The notes: generated by a model from the letters alone, not told the origin. 57,302 nt of DNA from Casp-actino8 sp001510335 (GCA_027729635.1 JAQCEM010000013.1:1-57302); one strand, 5' to 3'. Numbered from the stretch's first letter, positions 7,965 to 16,533 are shown. Program-made: numbers and translations.

Positions 7965-8993
7965 TCAGTCAGCAGCAAAGGTTGGCAAGAAGAGTTTTGC
8001 CGCTGGAGAACTAGCAGTAATTGCATCGGCGGCCATGATGACAGCGGCACCGGTGTATGCAGTTCGTTCGCCGGCAGGGAAGTGTTCGAATGACGGATAC
8101 ACAATTCCGGTCATATACGAACCGTCGTCGGTGCGATGTGCGCGTGTCCAGTTCAGCAAGTCGGTAGCGGTACTGAGATCGCCTACGGCAGCGTGGGCCA
8201 ATGAGCACTCGGCGGTTTCGGCGGCGGTCACCCAAGGTTCGTCACTCACGCAACGAATACCTCGGCCTTCCATGGCAAATGTGTCCCAGAGATCGGCAAG
8301 ACGAGCCTTCGCTTGGTCGCCTTCCATTGCGTTGGTCAGCACGGGGTAGTACCAGTCCATGGCCCAACGAGTTTTTGGCTCAAAGGCATTGGGTCGCGTC
8401 GTAATTGCGGCCCGTAATTGATCAGCGGCCACAGACCAATGTGGCTTTGGTTCATTGATGAGATCAGCAAGATTGACAGCGCATGTGAGCGCATGCCAAA
8501 TACTTGATGAACCAGTGAGCAACGCGTAGTCCCATGGGCTCGCATGTTCTTCTTTGGCCCACAAAATGGTGCCATCGTGACGACGCATCGATAAGACCCA
8601 TTCAATGGCGCGTTCAACATTTGGCCACAAATGATCAACAAATCCGCGGTCCCATGTACATAGCCAGTGATGCCAGACTCCGGCGGCTATGTACGCACAC
8701 ACGTTGGTGTCGAGTTTTGGTTCTTCAACAATTCCGCCCGGCAAGTAATAGTTGAACCACCAGCCATCTGGGTGCTGCATATCAATGAGCCATTCGTAGG
8801 CCCGCTCGGCATTGTGATGCAGGCCGGCAATGTCGAGAGCGATTGCTGTTTCAACATGGTTCCACGGGTCGCAGTGCCCATCTTTGAACCACGGAATCAT
8901 TCCGCTATCGAGTTGAAGCGCAGCAATCGATTCGGCCGTTTGCACAACCTCATCGGCACTGAGAACACCCTCAATGTGGGGGACACGACTCAT
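7965..8993 (-). CDS. Alpha-toroid protein annotated as prenyltransferase-like in relatives
   Basis: 342 aa, no signal peptide. It is Trp-rich with repeated helical units carrying DPWNHVETA, HPDGWWFNYYLPGG, DTNVCAYIA and RHDGTILWA, the look of alpha/alpha-toroid folds (prenyltransferase/squalene-oxidase repeats or glycosidase barrels). No DxDD-type cyclase motif or clear catalytic pair is obvious, so the activity is not assigned. It overlaps the upstream methyltransferase by 4 bases, and with the GT4 gene forms one operon, so a role in making or modifying a glycosylated lipid or saccharide is inferred. Confidence 0.65.
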   Translation of the reverse strand: MSRVPHIEGVLSADEVVQTAESIAALQLDSGMIPWFKDGHCDPWNHVETAIALDIAGLHHNAERAYEWLIDMQHPDGWWFNYYLPGGIVEEPKLDTNVCAYIAAGVWHHWLCTWDRGFVDHLWPNVERAIEWVLSMRRHDGTILWAKEEHASPWDYALLTGSSSIWHALTCAVNLADLINEPKPHWSVAADQLRAAITTRPNAFEPKTRWAMDWYYPVLTNAMEGDQAKARLADLWDTFAMEGRGIRCVSDEPWVTAAETAECSLAHAAVGDLSTATDLLNWTRAHRTDDGSYMTGIVYPSFEHFPAGERTAYTGAAVIMAADAITASSPAAKLFLPTFAAD

Positions 8994-9718
8994 GAGTGCA
9001 CTGGCATTTTCTGGGCGTAGATGATGAGGCTTTTGCCCATGATTGGCGACAAGGCGCGCTCAAGAACCTTCATTGAACGGGGTTGCTCAATGATGTCCCA
9101 TTCAAGGAAATGCTTATAACGATTGACGAGTTTGCTGTCTTCACGACGTGGGCCAACGGCGCACTTGAGCCACCAATATGGTGAATGCAAACCATGAGCG
9201 TGATGTGAACCCGTCACGATTAGTCCAGCTGAACGCAGTTTGGCCTCAAGTTCGGTCTGCGAGTAAATACGTACGTGGCCACCGACAGATTTAGGTGCGT
9301 GGTACTCGTCGCTCAACATCCAGTTGATCTTTTCGGGCCACCATGAAGGAACAGTGCAGGCAAGAGTTCCACCGGGTCGCACAACACGTGCCAGTTCGGC
9401 GATTGCGGCAACGTCGTCTTGAATGTGTTCAAGTACTTCAGAAGTAATGACACGATCAAAAGTGTTGTCGGCAAATGGCAATTTGGTGGCGTCACCCCGT
9501 AACGCACCCATATAGCGATCGGCTTCAATATCTTTGGCTTCGATCATTGCACCGAAAGTTGCGCGGGTCATCCGTACTTCTTCGTCGGCGTAATCAAGTG
9601 CAACGATGCGACCACCGAGTCGAGCAATCTCAAAGGCGTGGCGACCAAAGCCAGCACCAGCATCAAGAACAAGATCGCCTGGGGTGAGCCCGAGTCGTTT
9701 AAAGCGAACGGTCAACAT
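8990..9718 (-). CDS. Class I SAM-dependent methyltransferase
   Basis: 242 aa. Rossmann-type methyltransferase: motif I VLDAGAGFGRHAFE (about residues 17-30), the acidic end of strand 2 in ALDYADE, motif IV LPFADNTFDRVITSEVLEH, and the RPGGTL turn. A C-terminal extension with Trp/Tyr-rich HSPYWWLKC suggests a bulky or lipid-like substrate, but this is a guess. The start is 3 bases after the glycosyltransferase stop and the stop overlaps the next gene by 4 bases, so translation is probably coupled. Confidence 0.9.
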   Translation of the reverse strand: MLTVRFKRLGLTPGDLVLDAGAGFGRHAFEIARLGGRIVALDYADEEVRMTRATFGAMIEAKDIEADRYMGALRGDATKLPFADNTFDRVITSEVLEHIQDDVAAIAELARVVRPGGTLACTVPSWWPEKINWMLSDEYHAPKSVGGHVRIYSQTELEAKLRSAGLIVTGSHHAHGLHSPYWWLKCAVGPRREDSKLVNRYKHFLEWDIIEQPRSMKVLERALSPIMGKSLIIYAQKMPVHS

Positions 9719-9721
9719 GGG

Positions 9722-11017
9722 TTACTTCACTCGACCATTTCGGCGCAGTTTGTCTTGGTTGGCGGGAATCGCCAAAACTTCGCGATATTGCTCAACGGTT
9801 TGCTCGGCGCACTTACGCCAGGTCCAACGCTCAACAACGCGATTGCGACCATTCAAGCCAACACGAGCGCGCAGTTCGGGATCATCAAGTCCGCGGCGGA
9901 TCGTCGAAGCGAGACCCTCGGCGTCGCCAGCCTTGCAACCAAGAACGGTGTCGCCATCAGTTCCTGTTACTTCTGGCAATGCGCCACCATCGGTGGCGAC
10001 CAGACAAATACCGGTGCACATCGCTTCAATCGCAGGAAGGCTGAATCCTTCGTAGAGCGATGGAACAACGGCAAGTTCGGCCTCGGCGTAGAGCTCAACA
10101 ATGCGTTCATCAGATACGCCAGAAACAAATTGAATATGTGGCGCAAGGCCCAATTTGTCAATGAGATCCATACTTTTACCGGGTTTCGGCTTACCAATGA
10201 TCGTCAAAGTGATGTCACGTTCAGTGCGCAGTTTTGCAACAGCTTCGAGCAGGTATGACAAGCCTTTCAAAGCAACGTCAGCAGATGCAGTTGTAATCAA
10301 TCGACCAGGAATGCGTTTGACTTCTGGTTGCGGCTTAAACAAATCGGGATCGACGCCAACAGGAACGAGACGCATTCGGTCATACGAAACGCCCATGTCG
10401 CCGTGAATGTCTTTGATGCTGTTTTCACTTACAACAACAATTCGGGGCATACGACTTGCCACGCGACCTTGCATTTGAACGAATGAATAAAAACGTGACA
10501 CACCAAACTTCTTGTACCAATTAGGGGCGTGCTCCATTTCAAGTGCTCGGTCGCGAGTAATGGGATGATGCAACGTGACAATGGTAGGAATCAGTTTTTC
10601 CAGCGACAAGATTCCATACCCGAGACATTGATTGTCGTGCACAAGATCAAATTCACCGGTGCGCTGAGCGAGGTGGCGCTTGACGCGAGCACTGAATGCA
10701 GCGGGTTCGCCAAATGTTCCGGTTAAGAAAAGACCAAGTTCGTAGAAATCTTCGCGAGTCTTGAGTTCCCAGATTGCGGGGAAGCGGAAGGGATAGTGGT
10801 CGTTGATCAAGTCGAGGCTCGGCAATTTGTTGAGTTTGATGCGGTCGTCCAAGATGGGATACGGCTGACCACCGAAAACTTCGACGCTATGGCCGAGGTC
10901 AACGAGTGCTTTGGTGAGGTGACGGGTATAAACGCCTTGACCACCGACATGGGGTTTGCCGCGGTACGTGAGGTAAGCGATCTTTAATGGCCCATTGGGG
11001 TCGCGGGCGTCAGACAT
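9722..11017 (-). CDS. Glycosyltransferase family 4 (GT-B)
   Basis: 431 aa from the ATG at 11017. The N-terminal acceptor domain begins LKIAYLTYRGKPHVGGQGVY, with the GGxG loop; the C-terminal donor domain holds the EX7E motif in YEGFSLPAIEAM. These retaining enzymes transfer a sugar from a nucleotide-sugar donor. The reading frame stays open to 11203 inside the sigma-factor gene, but homology begins only at the chosen ATG. It is 59 bases from the ECF-type gene on the same strand and leads the GT4-methyltransferase-toroid operon. Confidence 0.92.
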   Translation of the reverse strand: MSDARDPNGPLKIAYLTYRGKPHVGGQGVYTRHLTKALVDLGHSVEVFGGQPYPILDDRIKLNKLPSLDLINDHYPFRFPAIWELKTREDFYELGLFLTGTFGEPAAFSARVKRHLAQRTGEFDLVHDNQCLGYGILSLEKLIPTIVTLHHPITRDRALEMEHAPNWYKKFGVSRFYSFVQMQGRVASRMPRIVVVSENSIKDIHGDMGVSYDRMRLVPVGVDPDLFKPQPEVKRIPGRLITTASADVALKGLSYLLEAVAKLRTERDITLTIIGKPKPGKSMDLIDKLGLAPHIQFVSGVSDERIVELYAEAELAVVPSLYEGFSLPAIEAMCTGICLVATDGGALPEVTGTDGDTVLGCKAGDAEGLASTIRRGLDDPELRARVGLNGRNRVVERWTWRKCAEQTVEQYREVLAIPANQDKLRRNGRVK

Positions 11018-11076
11018 GCTTGCCAATGCTACCGTCGGGTCACTTGGCGACCCCTTGCAAGCCTCTGACCTGCGCT

Positions 11077-12999
11077 TTAACAACCATTTGTACGGTTCGC
11101 CTCGGATTCGTAGGTCGCCCAAAACCCATATGAGTCGGTGGCGGTTACCTTGACGATCACCCGAGTTGTCGTGGCCGGAACGTATGACCACGATGTCACC
11201 CACGAGCCCTTGCCTGAATCATTCAATGGTCTGGGGAAAGGCGGTGATGATTGCAGATTTTGAGAGTTGAAGTATGTGATTTTTGCTTTGACGCTCGCGA
11301 TGGGGCTTTCGTCGGTGATCGGTACCTGAATGTTGAGGACTGAACACGCAATTTCGGCAAACGTGGGAGTGAAGTTTGCGATTATTGGCGGGCGGCCAAC
11401 GATGCCGGAGAGAGTGAGCGCAGAATCAGAGGCACCGCTGGTGGAGGCTGTTGCGGGGAAGCTGAACCCTCCCTCATCAAGACCGCTGGCCGCAGTGCGG
11501 GCAAAGGTGACTGAAACAGTTTGAGTTGCCCCAGCAGCGAGCGAGCCAGAAGACGGGACAAATGTGAAGTAGCCCGACGTCTCTTTGAGGAGCCAATTGA
11601 CGGGGCCTTCATTGTTGTTGGTCAGTGTCAATGAAGCAGTCACACGACGAGCAAAGTCAAGATTGGTAGTTGATATCGATACAGATCGAACACTTTGTGG
11701 GGTAGTGGTCGGAGTGATACTTGCCGCTGGCGAAGTTGTTACGACTGGCGTTATTGCAGTGGGTGTTGTTACGACTGGCGTTGTTGCAGTGGGTGTTGTT
11801 ACGACTGGTGACGTTGCTGCGGGCGTTGTGGGGCGAGTTGAAGGAATGGGTGCGATGACATTTGTCGTTGGCTCCGAGTTTTGAACTGATGTAGTCGGAG
11901 CTTCAGAGTTTGTTGCCATTGAACCTTCGGGTGCAGACAGGACGGTTGAAGCAATCGCTACTTGAGTTGAATCCACAACTATCTGTTCATCGAGCACTTC
12001 GTTATTTGAGCCATCGTCCTGTTGCACGAGGACAACACCAGCGATCAGCAGAAGCGCGGCGCCTGTTGAGAGAACAAATGCCATGGCATGGCGAGAAGCC
12101 CGCGCCAAGCGAGGAAAACCATCATTGCGACTGAGCTTGATGTGGCGCGAGCGATGTGAACCCCGTTGGGTTTTGAGACCATGAACATCGGCGGACTGTG
12201 ATGGAAGTGGAATTGTTTGAGTGGCCGCCAGCACTTTGTCACGAAGGCCAACGGGCAACAGGAAGACTGGGGCAGCGCCAAAGAGTGCGAGCGGAGCAAA
12301 CTTTGAACGAGTCTTTTCACAGATCGCGCACTCATCAATATGACGGGCGACGCGTTTGCGAATGAGAACACTAAATTCGCCGTTCCAACCCGAGATGATG
12401 GAGGCCAACTCTTTGCAATCATTGCGGCCCATTTTGGCAACTGTGAATGCACCCAGGCTCTTTTCTACGCGATCCCGCATTCGGTGTACAAGCGAATAAC
12501 TCTGTTCGGGAGATACTCCGAGTGCGTCGGCGAGGTCGGTTCCGGTCAGCCCTTGACGCACCGAAAGTTCAAGAACAAGTCGATCTCGCTCATCAAGACC
12601 AGCAGCTGCTGATCGAACAAGCTCGGCGAGTTCGTCAAACGAAGCAGTGGCGCCTTCGGCGTTGGGATCAAATGGGGCAATCACGTCAGGGACCGTTGCT
12701 GATTGGAAATCGGTGGGTGTTGCGCGTTTGCGTTTTTTGGTACGTCGATATACCTCGTTGCGCAGCACTGCATAGAGCCAAGGTTTGAGCCGATTTGGAT
12801 CGCGTAATTGATTGAGTCGTTCGGCCGCAATGCAAAAGACGTCTTGCACCATGTCGGCTGCGTCGTGACGGTCGGAAAGCATCGCCGCGGCCGTGTCGTA
12901 TAGGCCGGATGCGTAGAGGTCGTAGATCGACGCAAGGGCATTTTGATCTCCTGCTAAGTAAGCAGTCACAAGTTGGGCGTCGACGGTGAGCGTATTCAT
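11077..12999 (-). CDS. ECF sigma factor fused to zinc-finger anti-sigma-like segment, TM helix and extracellular Ig-like domains
   Basis: 640 aa, more than three times a normal ECF sigma factor. Order: sigma-2 (about 8-90, AADMVQDVF and PWLYAVLRNEVYR), sigma-4 (about 120-180, LTGTDLADALGVS), a zinc-binding anti-sigma-like motif HxxxCxxC (H220, C224, C227), one membrane helix (about 304-326), a Thr/Pro linker with three 10-residue repeats (about 390-430), then two beta-rich domains (about 440-540 and 545-640) resembling Ig-like/ASH modules. The topology predicted is sigma and zinc finger inside, beta domains outside. Fused ECF proteins with C-terminal zinc-finger and membrane parts are known in some actinobacterial ECF groups; this extracellular arrangement may be less studied. 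Confidence 0.85.
   Translation of the reverse strand: MNTLTVDAQLVTAYLAGDQNALASIYDLYASGLYDTAAAMLSDRHDAADMVQDVFCIAAERLNQLRDPNRLKPWLYAVLRNEVYRRTKKRKRATPTDFQSATVPDVIAPFDPNAEGATASFDELAELVRSAAAGLDERDRLVLELSVRQGLTGTDLADALGVSPEQSYSLVHRMRDRVEKSLGAFTVAKMGRNDCKELASIISGWNGEFSVLIRKRVARHIDECAICEKTRSKFAPLALFGAAPVFLLPVGLRDKVLAATQTIPLPSQSADVHGLKTQRGSHRSRHIKLSRNDGFPRLARASRHAMAFVLSTGAALLLIAGVVLVQQDDGSNNEVLDEQIVVDSTQVAIASTVLSAPEGSMATNSEAPTTSVQNSEPTTNVIAPIPSTRPTTPAATSPVVTTPTATTPVVTTPTAITPVVTTSPAASITPTTTPQSVRSVSISTTNLDFARRVTASLTLTNNNEGPVNWLLKETSGYFTFVPSSGSLAAGATQTVSVTFARTAASGLDEGGFSFPATASTSGASDSALTLSGIVGRPPIIANFTPTFAEIACSVLNIQVPITDESPIASVKAKITYFNSQNLQSSPPFPRPLNDSGKGSWVTSWSYVPATTTRVIVKVTATDSYGFWATYESEANRTNGC
11734..11823. 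repeat. Three 30-base tandem repeats in the linker of the ECF fusion
   Basis: Three consecutive 30-base units (11734-11763, 11764-11793, 11794-11823); the first two differ at two positions and the third is diverged at its 3' half. Each codes for a PVVTTPTATT-like decapeptide in the extracellular linker. The unit is in frame, so copy-number change would lengthen or shorten the linker without breaking the gene. Confidence 0.85.
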
Positions 13000-13095
13000 G
13001 ATTTCGTACCCGCCGGTTTGAAGATCGCCCCATGTATGAGGAGAGTCACGAATGGTCGGGCTCTGACAAAAGTCTGCCTGAAGATTTCGTCACTG

Positions 13096-13905
13096 TCAGG
13101 TGATTTGTTGGAGATCAATGGTGAAATTCTTCGTCAACCTTGCGCCCGCTGAAAGTAAGAAGGGGTGGTCGTTAATACTGTTGGGTGGCCCTGATTGTGG
13201 TTCTATGCAGGTCGCATGTGCTGGCATGTCGTATAGCACCCAATGCGAACAGTCACTAGTGAGCATCATTTGAACGTTTCCGATCGTGATTGTCAAGGGT
13301 TTCTCAGGATCAATAAAACAGTCGTCAACCGGTTCGGATGGTTGAGGCACTTGTTGTTCAGTGCTGATTCCGGCACTGTCGCGCCGCAACATCGCTGCGA
13401 ATCGAAGCGCTGAATAATCGGGTTTAACAAACCAAGGATGCCAACCCACTTGAACGGGCATTGGCTGAAGTGCGTTGACTGTGAGTTGCAGCGCTAGTTC
13501 GTTGTCAGTCACTTCAATTCGATGTTGAACGATTCCTGTGAACGGCCACTCGGGACCGAGTTCGGTTTCAAGCACTGTTGTTGAAGGTGTGCTTGAAATG
13601 ACTTCCCACGATCGGTCAAAAACAGTTCCATGAATTGCATGAGGCGCCATGTTCTGGCGAAGCGAATACTGCTCGCCGGCAAATCGGAGGGCCGCATTGC
13701 GTACTCGTCCGGCATAGGGAACCATCGGGTAGCAGCCCCACGAAAGCGAATCGCCATTTTCTACTTGCGTGATGAAGATCTCTTGGTCTCCCACAATGAG
13801 AGACCCGATGCGTGCACCAAATTCGGGATCTACCAAAGCGGTGACGATTCGATTTGGCGATTGCAGTGTGATCACACCTTCATTGTGTCGCAAACGAGCC
13901 GACAT
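13096..13905 (-). CDS. Aldose 1-epimerase family protein
   Basis: 269 aa beta-sandwich mutarotase family. Conserved elements: YPMVPYAGRVRN, the catalytic-region HAIHG, GWHPWF with the second His, and the C-terminal IEPQSGPPN whose Glu acts as the base in the family. These enzymes interconvert alpha and beta anomers of sugars such as galactose or glucose-6-phosphate. A galT and an alpha-galactosidase lie 12 kb away, but there is no operon link. Divergent from dtd with only 18 bases between the start codons. Confidence 0.9.
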   Translation of the reverse strand: MSARLRHNEGVITLQSPNRIVTALVDPEFGARIGSLIVGDQEIFITQVENGDSLSWGCYPMVPYAGRVRNAALRFAGEQYSLRQNMAPHAIHGTVFDRSWEVISSTPSTTVLETELGPEWPFTGIVQHRIEVTDNELALQLTVNALQPMPVQVGWHPWFVKPDYSALRFAAMLRRDSAGISTEQQVPQPSEPVDDCFIDPEKPLTITIGNVQMMLTSDCSHWVLYDMPAHATCIEPQSGPPNSINDHPFLLSAGARLTKNFTIDLQQIT

Positions 13906-13923
13906 TTATGACACGATGATCAC

Positions 13924-14373
13924 GTGCGTGCAATAGTCCAGCGAGTTGACCAAGCCTCTGTTGATTCGACTGTCGACGGAGTGACAACCAGGGTCGGAGA
14001 AATTGGGCAAGGTCTGTTGGTGCTCGTTGGAGTGACCCATACTGACACCGAGCAATCGGCTCTCAAAATGGCTGACAAGATTTGGAACTTGCGCATTATG
14101 AGTGACGCTGACGGTGCCATGAATCTGTCAGTGGCCGATACGACCCGCAATGTTTTAGTTGTGAGTCAATTCACGCTGTATGGCGACACCAATGGTGGTC
14201 GCCGCCCCAGTTGGATCGCTGCTGCCAAGCCCGAAGTGGCAGAACCCATAGTGACCAAAGTGATTGATGAACTGCGGCGACTCGGAGCACACGTAGAAAC
14301 CGGACGTTTCCGTACCGATATGAAAGTTGCCTTGATTAATGACGGCCCAGTGACCGTGACAATCAAGGTTTAA
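13924..14373 (+). CDS. dtd: D-aminoacyl-tRNA deacylase (DTD)
   Basis: 149 aa, GTG start, the normal length. It has the two family motifs of the active site, SQFTLYGDT and NDGPVT (cross-subunit Gly-Pro pair). The enzyme hydrolyses D-aminoacyl-tRNA and Gly-tRNA(Ala), keeping D-amino acids out of protein. Its TAA stop shares a palindromic TTAA with the stop of the convergent lnt gene, so the two coding regions overlap tail to tail by 4 bases. Confidence 0.96.
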   Translation: MRAIVQRVDQASVDSTVDGVTTRVGEIGQGLLVLVGVTHTDTEQSALKMADKIWNLRIMSDADGAMNLSVADTTRNVLVVSQFTLYGDTNGGRRPSWIAAAKPEVAEPIVTKVIDELRRLGAHVETGRFRTDMKVALINDGPVTVTIKV

Positions 14374-15869
14374 GCGCGAGAGCGCACTTTTGAACGGTTC
14401 AAAATGCCAACCAAGAAAACAAGGGCGATCAAGGCAACCCAGGGTTTGTCGCCCAACGCCACATAAACAGTTTTTCCGCTGCGAATAGCAATGTTGTGTG
14501 AGATCACTTGTTGTTCGCTCACCCCTGTGCGGTCGTACACGTGACCTTCAGGATCAACAAAAGTGCTGAAGCCAGTGGGCGACACCTGTACGACCCAACG
14601 ACCAGTTTCAATCGCTCGCAATTTTGAGGAAGCGATCTGCTGGGACTGCAGAATGGTCCAAGTGTAACTGGAGCCGTTGGTGGGGTTGATGATAAAACCA
14701 GCGCCGTCCTTGACACCCTCGCGGGCACGTCCCCCAAAGAAAACTTCCCACGAAATCACGACACCAATGCGCTCGTTTCCAACTGCGGTCGGAACATCAA
14801 GAATTGCTCGACCAGTTCCGGCCAAAGCATCACGAGGAACTTGATCAACGGGAGCTCCAAGGGATTTCAAGAACGGACGCATCGGCATGTATTCGCCAAA
14901 AGGTACGCGACGAACTTTGTCGTAACGGTCAACAACTTCGGCCTTGCTCGTCACAATAATTTGAGCATTGGTGAAGTGTTCGCGGCTGACATCTTCGGTA
15001 ATCCCAACCGCGAATGGTGCATCTAAGCGAGCCGCCTCGGCACCAATTTCTTGGGCTTCGATACTGGAGGCGAAATCAACAACGTCGATGACGTTCTCGG
15101 GCCACACCACTAAATCAATGGGGTCCGCGGATTCATTGATGATTGAACGGGTTGCTGCAAGGTGACGTTCGACGACGTCGCGTGGATTGGTATTGATTGC
15201 TCGAGTTCCTTGTGGTCCGCCGCCCTGCACCGCCACAACACGGAATTCGCGTCCAGTGTCGGATCCGCGCGGAGCAAAATAACTGCCGACGAAAACAAGA
15301 AGGCCCAAGGCCCACAAAAGGCGACGATGCTGGCGATCAATTGACAAATCACGGGGTCGCTTCGCAAGTAATGCCCCGACTTGCCAAGTGAGCCATGTCA
15401 ACAAGATCACGCCACCAACAGAGGCAACGTGATGCAATGGTCCGCCAACTTGCGAGATACCCAACGTTGCAAGGGGCACGCCGCCAAAAGGAATGCACAT
15501 GCGTAATACTTCAATCAGCATGTGTGCAGCTGGTGATAAGAAAAGAAATGAACGATTGTTATCTTTTCTGACGACGACAAGTGACGCGAGTCCGTGAAGA
15601 CTTGCGTACAACGCGACGCCAAGGACGTATCCAGGGGCTGTTAAAAACCACATCCATGCAAGCGCGGGGAAGAACCAACCCAAACCAAAAACGAATCCAG
15701 TGGTGAATCGTTGACGAGCGTTCGATGATGCAAGTTCAAGCGAGGTGAACATCGCAAGACCAATGAATGCCAGTGGCCACCAGCCCCAAGGTGGCATTGA
15801 TATTGCAACGAGTAGGCCAGCGACGAGCGAACGCAGATAACGCTGACGGCTTTTCTTGCGTGAACTCAC
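14370..15869 (-). CDS. lnt: Apolipoprotein N-acyltransferase homologue with Ser at the catalytic Cys position
   Basis: 499 aa from a GTG at 15869 that overlaps the sortase stop by 4 bases; the frame is open further upstream but only over the sortase gene. About six N-terminal membrane helices precede a nitrilase-like domain and a last helix near the C-terminus. Lnt adds the third acyl chain to lipoproteins. The Glu of VVWPEN and the Lys of YDKVRRVPFGEY match the catalytic triad, but the nucleophile Cys (CYE in E. coli) is Ser here (S373 in ISWEVFF, codon TCG). The protein could be active with Ser, inactive, or reassigned. Last gene of the hemE-hemH-hemY-sortase-lnt group. Confidence 0.88.
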   Translation of the reverse strand: MSSRKKSRQRYLRSLVAGLLVAISMPPWGWWPLAFIGLAMFTSLELASSNARQRFTTGFVFGLGWFFPALAWMWFLTAPGYVLGVALYASLHGLASLVVVRKDNNRSFLFLSPAAHMLIEVLRMCIPFGGVPLATLGISQVGGPLHHVASVGGVILLTWLTWQVGALLAKRPRDLSIDRQHRRLLWALGLLVFVGSYFAPRGSDTGREFRVVAVQGGGPQGTRAINTNPRDVVERHLAATRSIINESADPIDLVVWPENVIDVVDFASSIEAQEIGAEAARLDAPFAVGITEDVSREHFTNAQIIVTSKAEVVDRYDKVRRVPFGEYMPMRPFLKSLGAPVDQVPRDALAGTGRAILDVPTAVGNERIGVVISWEVFFGGRAREGVKDGAGFIINPTNGSSYTWTILQSQQIASSKLRAIETGRWVVQVSPTGFSTFVDPEGHVYDRTGVSEQQVISHNIAIRSGKTVYVALGDKPWVALIALVFLVGILNRSKVRSRA

Positions 15870-16528
15870 ACAGTTTCTTTGCGCAAGTAGTTGGCGTAAA
15901 CGGCAATTCGTTGTTTTGTTGAATATGGTGGGTGACAAGCGAACAAAGTCAATGTCGCCGAATCTGTTTGATTGATAATCCAAGTGTCGGTTGGTTCAAT
16001 GATTTGAGTGCCCGTTACGGCGTAAACGAAAGTGCCCTCATCGGTTGTGAGGTATACCTCGTCTCCAGGAACGAGTCGGTCAACATCACGAAACGGCTTC
16101 TTTTTACTGACGCGGTGACCACCGAGGACAACATTGCCAACGTACCCAGGCATCGCAGTTCCGGGCCAATAGCCGACTCCTTTATCAAGTGTCGGAAGCG
16201 ACATGCCTTGGTAAATGGTCTGCGAGACCATCAATGCGGGAATGACGATCTCGCCGATAATGATCTCGGGTTCGATGGCATCTTCTGGGGGGAGTGCTTC
16301 GGGTACTGGGAGCGATGCTCCAGGAGCCAGAGTAGGCGGCCCAGCGTAAATTGTTGTCGTCGTCGTGCTGGTTGTTGAGGTTGTTGCTGGAGCGAGCGAA
16401 GTCGTTGGCGCTAACGAGGTTGAGGTTGCATCGGTTGATGTCTCATCGTTTGAACCGCAACCAGAAATAACTGCCGTCGAGATCACGAATCCTAGAACTA
16501 CTGATGAAATCGTTGTTTGAAAACGCAC
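15866..16528 (-). CDS. Sortase (class E-like), predicted lipoprotein
   Basis: 220 aa, GTG start. The sortase core has the catalytic His in VVLGGHR (H138), Cys in TLTLFACHPP (C198) and Arg in KQR (R207). Class E sortases attach or process proteins at LAXTG-type signals in high-GC Gram-positives. Unusually the N-terminal hydrophobic segment ends in VISGC (C24), a lipobox, followed by a Thr/Ser-rich linker (about 30-60); most sortases are held by a plain membrane helix. It lies 5 bases after hemY and overlaps lnt by 4 bases. No obvious sorting-signal substrate is visible in the window. Confidence 0.88.
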   Translation of the reverse strand: MRFQTTISSVVLGFVISTAVISGCGSNDETSTDATSTSLAPTTSLAPATTSTTSTTTTTIYAGPPTLAPGASLPVPEALPPEDAIEPEIIIGEIVIPALMVSQTIYQGMSLPTLDKGVGYWPGTAMPGYVGNVVLGGHRVSKKKPFRDVDRLVPGDEVYLTTDEGTFVYAVTGTQIIEPTDTWIINQTDSATLTLFACHPPYSTKQRIAVYANYLRKETV

Positions 16529-16533
16529 GTGGA

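Noticed and set aside
9722..11203. GT4 glycosyltransferase starting at 11203
   Set aside because: The added 62 codons lie partly inside the sigma-factor gene and carry no family features; ATG 11017 begins the conserved domain.
11734..11823. CRISPR array from the 30-base repeats
   Set aside because: The units are directly adjacent with no spacers and code in frame for a protein linker.
14370..15983. Lnt starting at 15983
   Set aside because: The extra residues overlap the sortase coding sequence and are not hydrophobic as an Lnt N-terminus would be; GTG 15869 gives a GTGA overlap.
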